From Brumimicrobium oceani (lineage in GTDB: Bacteria > Bacteroidota > Bacteroidia > Flavobacteriales_D > Crocinitomicaceae), in assembly GCF_003143775.1 (NCBI RefSeq), contig NZ_QFRJ01000016.1:1-64000 (forward strand): 64,000 bases of DNA, read 5' to 3'. A model generated the notes under the pieces. The model was not told the origin of the DNA and ran no database searches. It was given only the letters and a program-made list of their open reading frames with translations. Shown in pieces: positions 9,194 through 18,255 of this stretch. The stretch's first letter is position 1; the number at the start of each line of letters is the position of its first letter. The position numbers and the translations under genes are program-made.

Positions 9194-10555
9194 ATGAATA
9201 TTACAAAGGAAAACGTTGATGACCTCAACGCATTATTGAAAGTGACAGTTGAAAAAAGCGACTATCAAACAAACGTTGATAAAGCACTAGCTGATTACAG
9301 AAAAAAAGCAAGTATCCCAGGTTTTAGAAAAGGTAAAGTCCCAATGGGAATTATCAAGAAACAACACGGTAGAAATGTACTGGGTGATGAATTGAACAGA
9401 ATTGTAAGCGAAGGTCTTTTTAAGTATGTTGATGAACAAGAGTTTGAAATTCTTGGAAATCCATTGCCTAAAAATGATATCGAAGTAGAAGGAGATTTCA
9501 ATAACCCTGATACATTCGTTTTTACTTATGAAATCGGAATTTCACCTAAAGTAGATGTAAAGATTTCAGGAAGAAATAAGTACGAGTATACCAAAGTAAA
9601 AGTAGACAAGAAACTAGTTGATAAGCAACTAGAGGATCTTACACGTCGCTATGGAAAACTTGTTTCTGGCGAAAAGGTGGGTGAAAAAGACATGGTTTTA
9701 GGTCAGTTTGTGGAACTCAATGAGGATGGTGAAATCTTAGAAGGTGGAGTCATGAATAGCTCAACGATTTCTATGGAATTTATCGAGGATGATAAATTGA
9801 AGAAAGAATTGATTGGGAAAAAAGCAGGGGATGTTGTTATTGTAAATCCTGCAAACGTTTCTAGAGGAGGGAAAGATACAGCTTCTATGTTAGGAATTGA
9901 AGAAAGTGAATTAGGGTCTATCTCTGATAAATTTCAGTTAACAATCAATGAGGTTAAAATTATGGAACCAGCAGAATTGAACCAAGAGTTGTTCGATAAA
10001 CTGTTTGGGGAAGGTGAGGTTTCTTCAGAGAAAGAAATGCGTGAGAAAGTGAAGGCTGACTTAGTGCAAATGTTTGAAAAAGACAGTGAGAAAATCTTAA
10101 CACGAAGAATCTCTAATGATTTAATTAAAAAGACGGATATTCAATTGCCAGAAGGTTTCTTGAAAAGATGGATCTTGGCTTCCCAAAAAGAGCCACTAAC
10201 CATGGAGCAGGTTGAAGCAGATTTCCCAAATTATGCACGTAGTTTGAAATGGCAATTGATACAAAATAATATCTTCAAGAGCAACGATATGAAAGTTGAG
10301 CAGGAAGAAGCATTGAATTATACTAAAAGCTTATTGGTAAATCAATATGCACAGTATGGAATGCCTGCACCAGAGGATGCTGAATTGACACAGTCGGCTC
10401 AACAAGTCTTGACGAATCAAAAAGAAGCACAACAAATCTATGATATGTTGGCAGAAGAAAAAATGACGAAATTCTTCAAAGAAACGGTTAAATTAGACGA
10501 AAAAGAAGTTGATTATGATGAGTACGTTAAGATCGCTCAAGATAGCAATGCTTAA
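9194..10555 (+). CDS. tig: Trigger factor (ribosome-associated chaperone)
   Basis: The 453-residue product is the usual length. The N-terminal ribosome-binding domain has the family signature around residues 38-50 (IPGFRKGKVPMGIIKKQHG), including the GFRKGKVP loop that docks on ribosomal protein L23. A central peptidyl-prolyl isomerase-like domain (about 150-260) and a long helical C-terminal cradle follow. The FKBP-like domain keeps few of the usual aromatic active-site residues, as is common in Bacteroidota. It shields nascent chains emerging from the ribosome. It is a single-gene unit, closed by a terminator at 10611; clpP/clpX, frequent partners elsewhere, are not next to it. Confidence 0.93.
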   Translation: MNITKENVDDLNALLKVTVEKSDYQTNVDKALADYRKKASIPGFRKGKVPMGIIKKQHGRNVLGDELNRIVSEGLFKYVDEQEFEILGNPLPKNDIEVEGDFNNPDTFVFTYEIGISPKVDVKISGRNKYEYTKVKVDKKLVDKQLEDLTRRYGKLVSGEKVGEKDMVLGQFVELNEDGEILEGGVMNSSTISMEFIEDDKLKKELIGKKAGDVVIVNPANVSRGGKDTASMLGIEESELGSISDKFQLTINEVKIMEPAELNQELFDKLFGEGEVSSEKEMREKVKADLVQMFEKDSEKILTRRISNDLIKKTDIQLPEGFLKRWILASQKEPLTMEQVEADFPNYARSLKWQLIQNNIFKSNDMKVEQEEALNYTKSLLVNQYAQYGMPAPEDAELTQSAQQVLTNQKEAQQIYDMLAEEKMTKFFKETVKLDEKEVDYDEYVKIAQDSNA

Positions 10556-10610
10556 TTTGTTCAATAAGATTTTTCAGTTGAACTTTTTCAATTAGAAATA
10601 ATACAAATTA

Positions 10611-10642
10611 GAGCCTCATACAAATGTATGGGGCTTTTTTTG
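10611..10642 (+). terminator. Terminator of trigger factor gene
   Basis: Stem GAGCCTCATACA / TGTATGGGGCTT with an AA loop and a run of seven T. The CCTCATACA arm is the same as in the rRNA terminator at 93. Confidence 0.9.
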
Positions 10643-10825
10643 TGTGTCCTTGAAATAACCAAGACTAGGCGCCCTTAAGACTAAGGATGAACTTAGGAAA
10701 GGATTTTGGTTTACCTGCGAATGTCATTTGTCCAAGCTTTTTTCACTTAATGTCAAAAAACATTGATGTCACATCTTTTTGTTATAACTTAGCCCATTAA
10801 CTATAAAACAAAAAAAAACACAAGT

Positions 10826-11284
10826 ATGGCAATTCAAATTCTTAAAAAAACATCTCTTTTTCTTTGTGCTGGTGCATTAATCATTTTTTCTTCATGTAAT
10901 AACAATGAAGCAGGAACAGTGGGAAGTGATGAAGGTAGTGAAACTGTAAAAGATGCTCCTAGAGCTTTGATTAATGATGATTCATCTAAAAAAGGTACAA
11001 TGGATGGAGTTGAAGTGGAAGCGAAAGAACCAAACACTCCTATAAATATGAATACAGGGAGTAATGGCGGGTCAATCACTCTAAATCCTCCTCATGGAGA
11101 ACCAGGTCATGATTGTGCAGTTAAGGTAGGTGATCCTCTTCCTTCTTCTTCTAAAAATCTTGCTCCAAGTAATAACGGTGCACCAATTAATAATTCTCCA
11201 ATGAATAGCCCTGTAAAGCTAAATCCTCCTCACGGAGAGCCAGGACATGATTGTGCTGTAAAGGTGGGTGCCCCTTTAAATTAA
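10826..11284 (+). CDS. Small lipoprotein with duplicated NPPHGEPGHDCAVKVG motif
   Basis: The 152-residue protein starts with a lipoprotein signal (MAIQILKKTSLFLCAGALII, lipobox FSSC). The middle is a Ser/Asn/Gly/Pro-rich linker without predicted fold. Near the end the motif LNPPHGEPGHDCAVKVG occurs twice, at about residues 86-102 and 132-148, each followed by a short PL segment. At DNA level the copies (11081-11139 and 11219-11278) differ at scattered third positions, so the peptide is under selection. I recall similar HGEPGH-C segments in other uncharacterised Bacteroidota proteins, but know no function. The conserved His and Cys could bind a metal or haem. It is a single gene with its own terminator. 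Confidence 0.85.
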   Translation: MAIQILKKTSLFLCAGALIIFSSCNNNEAGTVGSDEGSETVKDAPRALINDDSSKKGTMDGVEVEAKEPNTPINMNTGSNGGSITLNPPHGEPGHDCAVKVGDPLPSSSKNLAPSNNGAPINNSPMNSPVKLNPPHGEPGHDCAVKVGAPLN

Positions 11285-11299
11285 TCTAAATAGTGATTT

Positions 11300-11340
11300 T
11301 TTATTATCGAAATTAGCGTTCATTCGCTCTCGAGATAATA
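11300..11340. other. Two-tier hairpin downstream of lipoprotein gene
   Basis: TATTATC/GATAATA enclose an inner CGA...TCG and AGCG/CGCT stem. No T run follows directly; a true terminator comes at 11358. It may be a processing or stability hairpin in the 3' untranslated region. Confidence 0.4.
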
Positions 11341-11357
11341 GGAAATATCTTATTACT

Positions 11358-11388
11358 GAACCTCATGCGCTAGTATGAGGTTTTTTTA
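11358..11388 (+). terminator. Terminator of the small lipoprotein gene
   Basis: Stem AACCTCAT / ATGAGGTT with loop GCGCTAGT and seven T residues. Confidence 0.88.
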
Positions 11389-11451
11389 TGTTTAATTGTA
11401 GCTTATAAACATGTCATTTTTGTATATTTACCTTTATAAATTAAAGTAATT

Positions 11452-12417
11452 ATGATAGTTGTAACAGGTGCTGCAGGTTTTGTAGGAAGTGGATTGGTTA
11501 GTAAGTTAAACGAGATAGGTATTAAACGTATAGTTATAGTTGATGACTTTTCGAATGACGATAAAGAACACAATCTTGTAGGAAAGAAGTATGCTAAAAG
11601 AATTGATCGAGCTGACTTTATAGCATGGTTGAAAGAACATGGCGAGGAAGTTAAATTTATTTATCATATTGGTGCGAGGACAGACACAGCAGAGTTTGAT
11701 AAGGAGATTTTCGATCGTTTAAATTTGAATTATTCAAAAGATGTTTGGAGATATGCAACGCAGTACGGAATTCCTCTAATTTATGCTAGCTCTGCAGCTA
11801 CTTATGGCTTGGGAGAACATGGTTATGACGATAATCATAGAGTGGTAAATGATTTAAAGCCATTGAACGCTTACGGAGATTCTAAAAACGACTTTGACAA
11901 ATGGGTTTTACAACAACACATTAAACCACCATTTTGGGCTGGACTAAAATTCTTCAATGTATACGGACCAAATGAATACCATAAAGGAAGAATGGCTTCT
12001 GTTGTGCTTCATGCTTATCGCCAAATTACTAGAACTGGAGAATTAAAATTGTTCAGATCCCACAATGAAAAGTATGATGATGGAGAGCAAAAAAGAGATT
12101 TTATCTATGTAAAAGATGTCTTAAATATTTGTGTCTTCCTGATGGAGAAACGTCCAGAAAGTGGATTGTATAATGTAGGTTCAGGGAGAGCTAGAACATT
12201 CAAATCTTTAGCTGTAAACACCTTCCATGCGATGAATAGAGAGGTAGATATTTCCTATATCGATACTCCTGCCGATATTAGAGATAAATATCAATATTTC
12301 ACGGAGGCAAAGATTAATAAATTGGTTTCAGCAGGATATACTGAAGGATTCCACACATTAGAGCAAGGTGTAGAAGACTATGTTCAGAATTATTTAATGG
12401 ATGGGAAATACCTGTAG
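11452..12417 (+). CDS. hldD: ADP-L-glycero-D-manno-heptose 6-epimerase
   Basis: The 321-residue product is a short-chain dehydrogenase-type sugar epimerase. It has the NADP-binding glycine motif GAAGFVGSGL (residues 6-15), the catalytic Tyr-x3-Lys in YGDSK, and the family-specific stretch FNVYGPNEYHKGRMASV. It converts ADP-D-glycero-D-manno-heptose to the L form, the last step in making the heptose of the lipopolysaccharide inner core, in the cytoplasm. No other heptose genes are adjacent; the polymer genes at 12859-15306 lie on the other strand. A possible promoter sequence (TTTTTGTATATTTA) lies around 11417-11430. Confidence 0.9.
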   Translation: MIVVTGAAGFVGSGLVSKLNEIGIKRIVIVDDFSNDDKEHNLVGKKYAKRIDRADFIAWLKEHGEEVKFIYHIGARTDTAEFDKEIFDRLNLNYSKDVWRYATQYGIPLIYASSAATYGLGEHGYDDNHRVVNDLKPLNAYGDSKNDFDKWVLQQHIKPPFWAGLKFFNVYGPNEYHKGRMASVVLHAYRQITRTGELKLFRSHNEKYDDGEQKRDFIYVKDVLNICVFLMEKRPESGLYNVGSGRARTFKSLAVNTFHAMNREVDISYIDTPADIRDKYQYFTEAKINKLVSAGYTEGFHTLEQGVEDYVQNYLMDGKYL

Positions 12418-12858
12418 TAGTAAATTTACATAGGTATTTTTAAGAGTATTTAACCCGAATTATTCATGGGTTTACGTCATGAAAAGTCAATATGTCAATA
12501 TATTTGGGAAGAACAGATGTTTTTAGTGCCCAGAGGTGTAACCTCACTTTTGGGTATTAAAAATTTAGAGCATTTCCAAAGTTAGCAGGCAGTTTGGCTT
12601 TGTAATAGGAGATTTATGAATAATTAGGGTTAAAACCTGTAGTTCGCTGCAGGTTTTTTCATTTTGTCTGTCTTTAGTTATAATTTTGAAAGGGTCTTGT
12701 CAGTCCATTGCTTAATCAAAGGTTTGATTACGTAGATTTATACTGGTAAAGTATCGAATAGTCCTTTGTCTTAAATTGCGTAACTGAGCGTTGAGAAAGC
12801 CTTGTAGAATCTTGAATAATCTTCTTTGAAAAATTAAACAGTAATTTTCCTAAATGCT
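12418..12858. other. Intergenic region between hldD and the O-antigen ligase gene
   Basis: About 440 bases without a gene. It holds a weak stem (CCCGAATTATTCATGGG, 12453-12469), an imperfect hairpin around 12530-12557 and the strong terminator at 12632. I see nothing coding in the remaining 200 bases. Confidence 0.5.
12632..12659 (+). terminator. Terminator with UUCG tetraloop
   Basis: AAACCTGTAG and CTGCAGGTTT pair around TTCG (12643-12646), an extra-stable tetraloop, and a T run follows. It most likely ends the hldD transcript, though it lies 215 bases after the stop codon. Confidence 0.85.
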
Positions 12859-14313
12859 TTAAGCTAGAGCATCCTTTTTCTTCTTATTCAACATGGTTTG
12901 TTGCGCAATAATTATGGCTGCAGCGCCGTATACAGGAATTGATGCTTTGTCTGTATCCAGATAATTGTTTAATAATCCATGGAAAAAATAGGTCGACATG
13001 GCCAGTACAATACACAGTAGCAAAATATACATTTCAGAATCTCCCGGAGCAAAACGTTTGTAATTTATTAATAACATTATTCCGGAGTAAAATAAAGCAG
13101 CCACAAAAGCAAGCACTGACAACATTCCAATTAACCCCATTTCTGATAAAGCACCTAGATATTCTGAGTGTGCATTTCCTTGATTCCCAAAATTTGTAGA
13201 GATGATCGTCAATTTTTCAGGATCTTGATAAGGAGCGTATTCGAAAGCGTAGGTGGCTGGTCCAAACCCGAAAACAGGACGTTCTTTAAACATGTTAAAT
13301 GCTGCACCCCATCTATTTAACCTTTCTAAATTGGAAGCGTCTGAAGAGATGTTTGCAGCAGAGCGAATTCTTTCATCAAAGTTGGTCGTGGTGTGCTCAT
13401 GTTTGTTTTTAGCCAATTCCATCTCAATTTTGGGCCATGAAATAACAATCACGGTCAAAACAATAATGGCTAATGAAAGTAAGTATTTAAACTTGACTTT
13501 ATATTTAATAAAAGCCCATACAGCTAAAGCAAAAACAATGCTTAGCCAAGCACCACGGGTATAACTAAAATACAGTCCGATCAAGGTAATAATAAACACG
13601 ATAGACAAAAGAAATTGAGCTTGAATGGAGTGCTTCTTGTAAGCAAACAGTCCTATTACAAATATGATACTCATGGCAACACTAGTCCCATAAATTGTAT
13701 GGTCTTTAAAGAAAGGTGACATTACCCAATGACCTTCTTTTTCTCCAAAACTATAGCCCCAGTGTCTTATTAAGGTGTAAATTATTACGATGGTCATACC
13801 GATTGTATAGGCCCACAAAAATTTAACAACATTACTCTTTTCTTTAAACAGGTTAAAGCCAATCATTAAAATCGGAACTATAAACCAGAGTTTCATTAAT
13901 AAAAACTTGAAGGATACCATTGGTTGTGTGCTGGTAATGGAGGTCATAAAGACCCATACTAAGTAAAATCCTATGGATAAAGTAATGGGATGACGCCAGA
14001 AATCTTTCGACATTATGGGAGACTTCAGCTCCTTCAAAACGATGAGTAGCATTAATCCAAACAAAATTGGCTCTGTCGGAAGGTATAAGCCTATTTTCCC
14101 ATGTGTAAACTCTTCTAAATTTATCGATAATGGAGTTAAGAAAACTGTGATTAAGAAAGCTGTGTTGGTGTGAAAAATAGCAATGTAAGCAATCACCAAA
14201 GCCAGAGGAATAGCATTTAAAAAATAATTATCATTAAAAATAAAGTAGGCGTTAACTCCCATAAAAAGAAGCACAAGACTAACCAGTACGCTATTATTTT
14301 TAATGTGCTCCAA
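12859..14313 (-). CDS. O-antigen ligase / polymerase family membrane protein
   Basis: The 484-residue protein is built from about twelve hydrophobic helices. A large periplasmic loop (about residues 290-385) holds the family segment RLNRWGAAFNMFKERPVFGFGPATY and HSEYLGALSEMGLIG, with the R and H typical of the Wzy_C (WaaL-like) family. Such proteins join or polymerise lipid-linked glycans at the outer face of the inner membrane, for O-antigen or exopolysaccharide. The Wzz-like gene ends three bases before its start, so the two form an operon in polysaccharide assembly. Ligase and polymerase cannot be told apart here. Confidence 0.82.
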   Translation of the reverse strand: MEHIKNNSVLVSLVLLFMGVNAYFIFNDNYFLNAIPLALVIAYIAIFHTNTAFLITVFLTPLSINLEEFTHGKIGLYLPTEPILFGLMLLIVLKELKSPIMSKDFWRHPITLSIGFYLVWVFMTSITSTQPMVSFKFLLMKLWFIVPILMIGFNLFKEKSNVVKFLWAYTIGMTIVIIYTLIRHWGYSFGEKEGHWVMSPFFKDHTIYGTSVAMSIIFVIGLFAYKKHSIQAQFLLSIVFIITLIGLYFSYTRGAWLSIVFALAVWAFIKYKVKFKYLLSLAIIVLTVIVISWPKIEMELAKNKHEHTTTNFDERIRSAANISSDASNLERLNRWGAAFNMFKERPVFGFGPATYAFEYAPYQDPEKLTIISTNFGNQGNAHSEYLGALSEMGLIGMLSVLAFVAALFYSGIMLLINYKRFAPGDSEMYILLLCIVLAMSTYFFHGLLNNYLDTDKASIPVYGAAAIIIAQQTMLNKKKKDALA

Positions 14314-14316
14314 AAC

Positions 14317-15306
14317 CTAAACTGCTTGTTTGATTTGTTTTACTCTATCTCTAATTAATAATGCGATAAACATTAGAATTAGAGCAGCGAATGTAAATAC
14401 AAGCACAATAATTGCTCTTTTTGGTTTAGCTTTTTTATCCGAGGCTACAGCAGATTCTACTACAAATTTGTGATTGAAATTTTCAATTGCATCCGACTCT
14501 GCTTGTTCGTATGAAACCTCTTGATCAGTCATTTTTTCAATTCTGAATTCTCTCAAATCAGAAAGGGCGTCGTAACGAGCTCCATATTTTAGGTTAACTT
14601 CGATCTGATTTTTGAAAAATTCTTTGTCTTCGGCTGTCTTAGATTCATTCAGTGCAGCAAACAAACTAGATCTAGACAATGCATCTATAACACCCAATTG
14701 AGATAGGCTATCCATTTCTCTATTTAAGTTCTCTTGAGATAACTTTAATTGCTCTAATTTTCTTTTGTTAATCTCAAAAGCAGGAATCGTTCGCTCTTTA
14801 ATTAAATCATTTTTTACAGTATCGATCAGTTGAACAATTTTATTTGCAATATCAGCAGCCAACTGTGGTGACTCGTCTAAAACAGAAATATTAATAGAAC
14901 CAAACCTTGTTCTTTCGAAATGAATGTGGCTTTCATAAGCTTTTCCGAGTTTGTGGTAGTATCCGTCAGCTTTTGGATCTATATCATATACTTTTGCTAA
15001 ATCAAACTTTTCAATTATTCGATTACGTAGTGGTGAGGATTGCAAAATCTGGATTAATTGTTCTGCATTTTCCTCTTCTCCAAAGTCCATTGAACTTGCC
15101 TTTGCGTTACTTTGTGCATTAAATGAAACCGTACTCGTAGCGGTCGGGAACACAATGGCGTTCGATTCGTACAATACAGGGAGTAAAAGTGATACAATAA
15201 TTGAGGCTATTCCAGCAATTAAACCCGTGAAAAATAAAATTTTTCTATTTTTAAATGTGAACACCAATAACTCATTGGTGTTTTGATCAGACTTCATTTT
15301 TGCCAT
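14317..15306 (-). CDS. Wzz/GumC-type polysaccharide chain-length protein
   Basis: The protein has 329 residues, two membrane segments (about 29-48 and 297-318) and a long periplasmic helical region between them, the classic Wzz topology. The family element PVLYESNAIVFPTA follows the first helix. It lacks the cytoplasmic tyrosine kinase domain found in some co-polymerases, and no Gly/Pro-rich motif before the second helix is obvious. It would set the length of the polysaccharide made with the downstream ligase/polymerase. Start: ATG at 15306; a second ATG three codons in is equally possible. Confidence 0.85.
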   Translation of the reverse strand: MAKMKSDQNTNELLVFTFKNRKILFFTGLIAGIASIIVSLLLPVLYESNAIVFPTATSTVSFNAQSNAKASSMDFGEEENAEQLIQILQSSPLRNRIIEKFDLAKVYDIDPKADGYYHKLGKAYESHIHFERTRFGSINISVLDESPQLAADIANKIVQLIDTVKNDLIKERTIPAFEINKRKLEQLKLSQENLNREMDSLSQLGVIDALSRSSLFAALNESKTAEDKEFFKNQIEVNLKYGARYDALSDLREFRIEKMTDQEVSYEQAESDAIENFNHKFVVESAVASDKKAKPKRAIIVLVFTFAALILMFIALLIRDRVKQIKQAV

Positions 15307-15356
15307 CCTAATTTATTTTTCCTAAATAACTTTATTGAATTCTATATATTGTTATT

Positions 15357-17486
15357 CTATCTAACTATTGTCATTTCTTCTACTAAATGCGGCGCTTCAC
15401 CGTAGATATCAATCATCCAAAGTACGTAACGAATATCTACAGAGATATTTCTGCAACGTGAAGCGTCAAACATGTAATCACTCATAGTGCTCTCCCAGCT
15501 TCTGTCAAAGTTGATACCGATAAGGTGCCCTTCTCCATTTATTACTGGTGAACCGGAGTTTCCTCCAGTGGTGTGATTAGATCCTGTAAAACAAACCCAT
15601 AATTCACCGTCTTGAGCATAATCACCATAGTTTTTTGCTTCGTAAAGCTCAACCATTCTTGGCAGCAAATCAAAGTCTTCGTGGCCAGTGTTAAATTTTT
15701 CTATTACTCCATCGAGTGTGGTATGCGGAGTATATTGCATTCCATCACGTGGTGTAGAGCCTTCCAGTTTCCCATAAGTTACACGGAGTGTGCTGTTTGC
15801 GTTGGCCCAGTGCTTTGCTTCTGGATACATTTCATATTTCCCCTTAACGTATGGTTTCATCAATTGGTTTCTTGTACCGTAATACAAACGCAGATCACCT
15901 AATAATTGATCAGTAAAGATGTTTTTCAATTCAGAATAGTAAGCATATCCTGGATCTTTGTCTATTTTTTTCTTTGCATACTTTTGAAAGTTGTTCAGTA
16001 CTTTAAGGTACTTTTCCTGATCCACTAAGAATGATTTTTCGTAAATAGTTGATTGCAAACTTTTCAGATCAGTTTTTAATAAGGATTCAGGAAGAAAAGA
16101 TGAATCAACCATATTTTTATAGTACTCGCTTTGCAACAAGAAAATTTCTTGGTCGATACCGGCATCATATTGACTGTAAAAATCAGCTAAAGACTCTTTT
16201 TGTTCTTTTATGAGTTGTGCTACTTTTTCTGAATCTCCGCTTGCGTATAAATCCATTAACTCATCAATTGCACGGGCTCTTTTAAAAATTTCTGAACCTA
16301 CGTACACATATTCAATATACATGTTGTAGGTAAAATCACTCATGTTGTACTTTTTAGAAAGAGTTCTTAAACTTTTAACTACCTCACCATACTCAGTCTT
16401 CCACTCTTCCTTCGAATTTGCTTCAGTTGTGTAGCTGTCTTCATAATCTACTTTTTTGTTTATGGCATCACCTCTTTTTAATCCATCAATTTGACCTATC
16501 CATTTTTTCCAAGCATTGGCAATTCTCGCTTGTTTTGAAGCATACATGATTTCTGTCGCTTCAGATTTTTTCATAGCTGCATTAATAACAGACAAAGAAA
16601 GATCTCTCATTTTAATTTGAGCCGGACGCATGGTGTTAATGATGAAATCTAATTCTGTGCTGATTGTATGTTGGTTAGTAGTTCCTGGGAATCCAAAAAC
16701 CATGGTAAATTCATCAACTTCTCTAGATTTTAATGAGATTGGTAAGTGGTGAATTGGGGAATAAGGTTTGTTGTTTTCATTGTACTCCGCTGGTTTATTG
16801 TCCTGGCCCGCATAGATTCTAAATACTGCAAAATCTCCTGTATGTCTTGGCCATACCCAGTTGTCAGTATCACCACCAAATTTACCTACTGTTTTTGGCG
16901 GAGTTCCTACTAAGCGAATATCTTTAAAAGTTTCTTTTACCAAAAGGAAGTAACTGTTACCAAAATCAAATGGCTTTATTTCGGCTTCATAATGATTTCC
17001 ATCAAGGGCTTCTGCTTTTAATAGTGCGATGTTAGCCATGATTTTTTGACCTTTCTCTTGATCGTTTAATTCTTCCGTGCCTTCCAAAACTTTTGCAGTC
17101 ACATCTTCAATTCTTACCATTCTAGCTGCTGTTAAACCAGGATTAGTAAGTTCCTCTTTTAAGTTTTTTGCCCAAAAACCATATTTGGCGATGTTATTTT
17201 CAACACTGGTATGCGAATATATTTGCGAAAATCCACAGTGGTGATTTGTCAACAACATTCCTTGGTCCGAAATTATTTCAGAAGTACAACCACCCCCAAA
17301 GTGCATTATTGCATCTTTAATACTTGCATTATTAGCGTCATAAATATCTTGCGCGCTAATTTTCATTCCCATGGCCTTCATATCAGATTCAAATGCACCT
17401 AGAAGTGTTGGGATAATCATGCCTTCTTCTGAGCGAGCAAAGGCAGTTAAAAATGTAAATATTAATAAAAAGCTAACTTTTTTCAT
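15357..17486 (-). CDS. S46-family dipeptidyl peptidase, DPP11-like
   Basis: The 709-residue product has a signal peptide (about 1-19) and the S46 serine-protease triad: His in TNHHCGFSQ (82/83), Asp in the GDTDNWVWPRHTGDF region, and Ser644 in TGGNSGSP. In this family the residue 18 positions after the serine decides specificity: Arg in DPP11 (cuts after Asp/Glu at P1), Gly in DPP7 (hydrophobic P1). Here it is Arg662 (NFDRSWE), so I infer an acidic-residue dipeptidase. It would work in the periplasm or cell surface on oligopeptides, alongside the DPP4-type enzyme at 32771. It is a single gene. Confidence 0.92.
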   Translation of the reverse strand: MKKVSFLLIFTFLTAFARSEEGMIIPTLLGAFESDMKAMGMKISAQDIYDANNASIKDAIMHFGGGCTSEIISDQGMLLTNHHCGFSQIYSHTSVENNIAKYGFWAKNLKEELTNPGLTAARMVRIEDVTAKVLEGTEELNDQEKGQKIMANIALLKAEALDGNHYEAEIKPFDFGNSYFLLVKETFKDIRLVGTPPKTVGKFGGDTDNWVWPRHTGDFAVFRIYAGQDNKPAEYNENNKPYSPIHHLPISLKSREVDEFTMVFGFPGTTNQHTISTELDFIINTMRPAQIKMRDLSLSVINAAMKKSEATEIMYASKQARIANAWKKWIGQIDGLKRGDAINKKVDYEDSYTTEANSKEEWKTEYGEVVKSLRTLSKKYNMSDFTYNMYIEYVYVGSEIFKRARAIDELMDLYASGDSEKVAQLIKEQKESLADFYSQYDAGIDQEIFLLQSEYYKNMVDSSFLPESLLKTDLKSLQSTIYEKSFLVDQEKYLKVLNNFQKYAKKKIDKDPGYAYYSELKNIFTDQLLGDLRLYYGTRNQLMKPYVKGKYEMYPEAKHWANANSTLRVTYGKLEGSTPRDGMQYTPHTTLDGVIEKFNTGHEDFDLLPRMVELYEAKNYGDYAQDGELWVCFTGSNHTTGGNSGSPVINGEGHLIGINFDRSWESTMSDYMFDASRCRNISVDIRYVLWMIDIYGEAPHLVEEMTIVR

Positions 17487-17520
17487 GATGTTTTGTTTTA
17501 TTCAGCGGTAAAGATAAGAA

Positions 17521-18255
17521 GTGTCTAGAATTTTTAGTATTCTTATCCACATAAAGATTTTATTTTTACAACTTTGTATCGTGGATTTACTCAATTTTAT
17601 ATTTCGGATAGGTGTTATATTGGCCGTTTACAATTTTTTGTGGTGGTTAATTATGTTGTTTATTAGAGTTTTACGCGGTGGACGCCCAAAAATATTGTTT
17701 GAAATTTATTTCATTAAAACAATCCGATATGTGTTTTTGGCTGATGTCATCTTTTTATTTTCTATTCAGCAAGCTGGTGGTTTAGTGTTGATTAATGACT
17801 TGTTACTAGCGGGGCTGATACTGCTCATCTATTTCACAGGAAAAATTCAGTCTAAACAAGAGAGGCAATCCTTGTTTTCTGTTCGTGGAAAAGCAAATAT
17901 CCCTGGTTTTGGTGATCTGCTGAATAGATTAAAGCCGGTGTTTGATATACGTCTGGAAATCGGAGTGGTAGTTTTGGCACTTGCTATTTTTAGCGGTTTT
18001 TACTTCGCACCACACTTAGCTTCAAACACAATTTCAAATTGGTTCTTGGAAAGCATATTGAATATTGAAGACACTCCTGTGTTTGGCTTTATTTTTAAAA
18101 TTGTTGGTTTCTTCTTCATGATTTCTGTGTTGATGCGAATAGCAAATGCGATAATGGCTATTTTGATGGGAAGCAAAAAGGAGGCAGACTTTGCTGAAGA
18201 TGATCATAAAGATAACGACGACGATCATTTTGATGATTACACGGAAATTAAATAA
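17521..18255 (+). CDS. Conserved membrane protein of unknown function
   Basis: The product has up to 244 residues, with about five hydrophobic segments and a strongly acidic tail (EDDHKDNDDDHFDDYTE). I do not recognise the family. The GTG at 17521 is the longest start; an in-frame GTG at 17581 lies just before the first membrane helix and follows a TTTG element, and may be the true start. It lies head to head with the DPP11 gene and overlaps the end of coaE by eight bases. The acidic, histidine-containing tail faces the cytoplasm if the N terminus does. Confidence 0.65.
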   Translation: MSRIFSILIHIKILFLQLCIVDLLNFIFRIGVILAVYNFLWWLIMLFIRVLRGGRPKILFEIYFIKTIRYVFLADVIFLFSIQQAGGLVLINDLLLAGLILLIYFTGKIQSKQERQSLFSVRGKANIPGFGDLLNRLKPVFDIRLEIGVVVLALAIFSGFYFAPHLASNTISNWFLESILNIEDTPVFGFIFKIVGFFFMISVLMRIANAIMAILMGSKKEADFAEDDHKDNDDDHFDDYTEIK

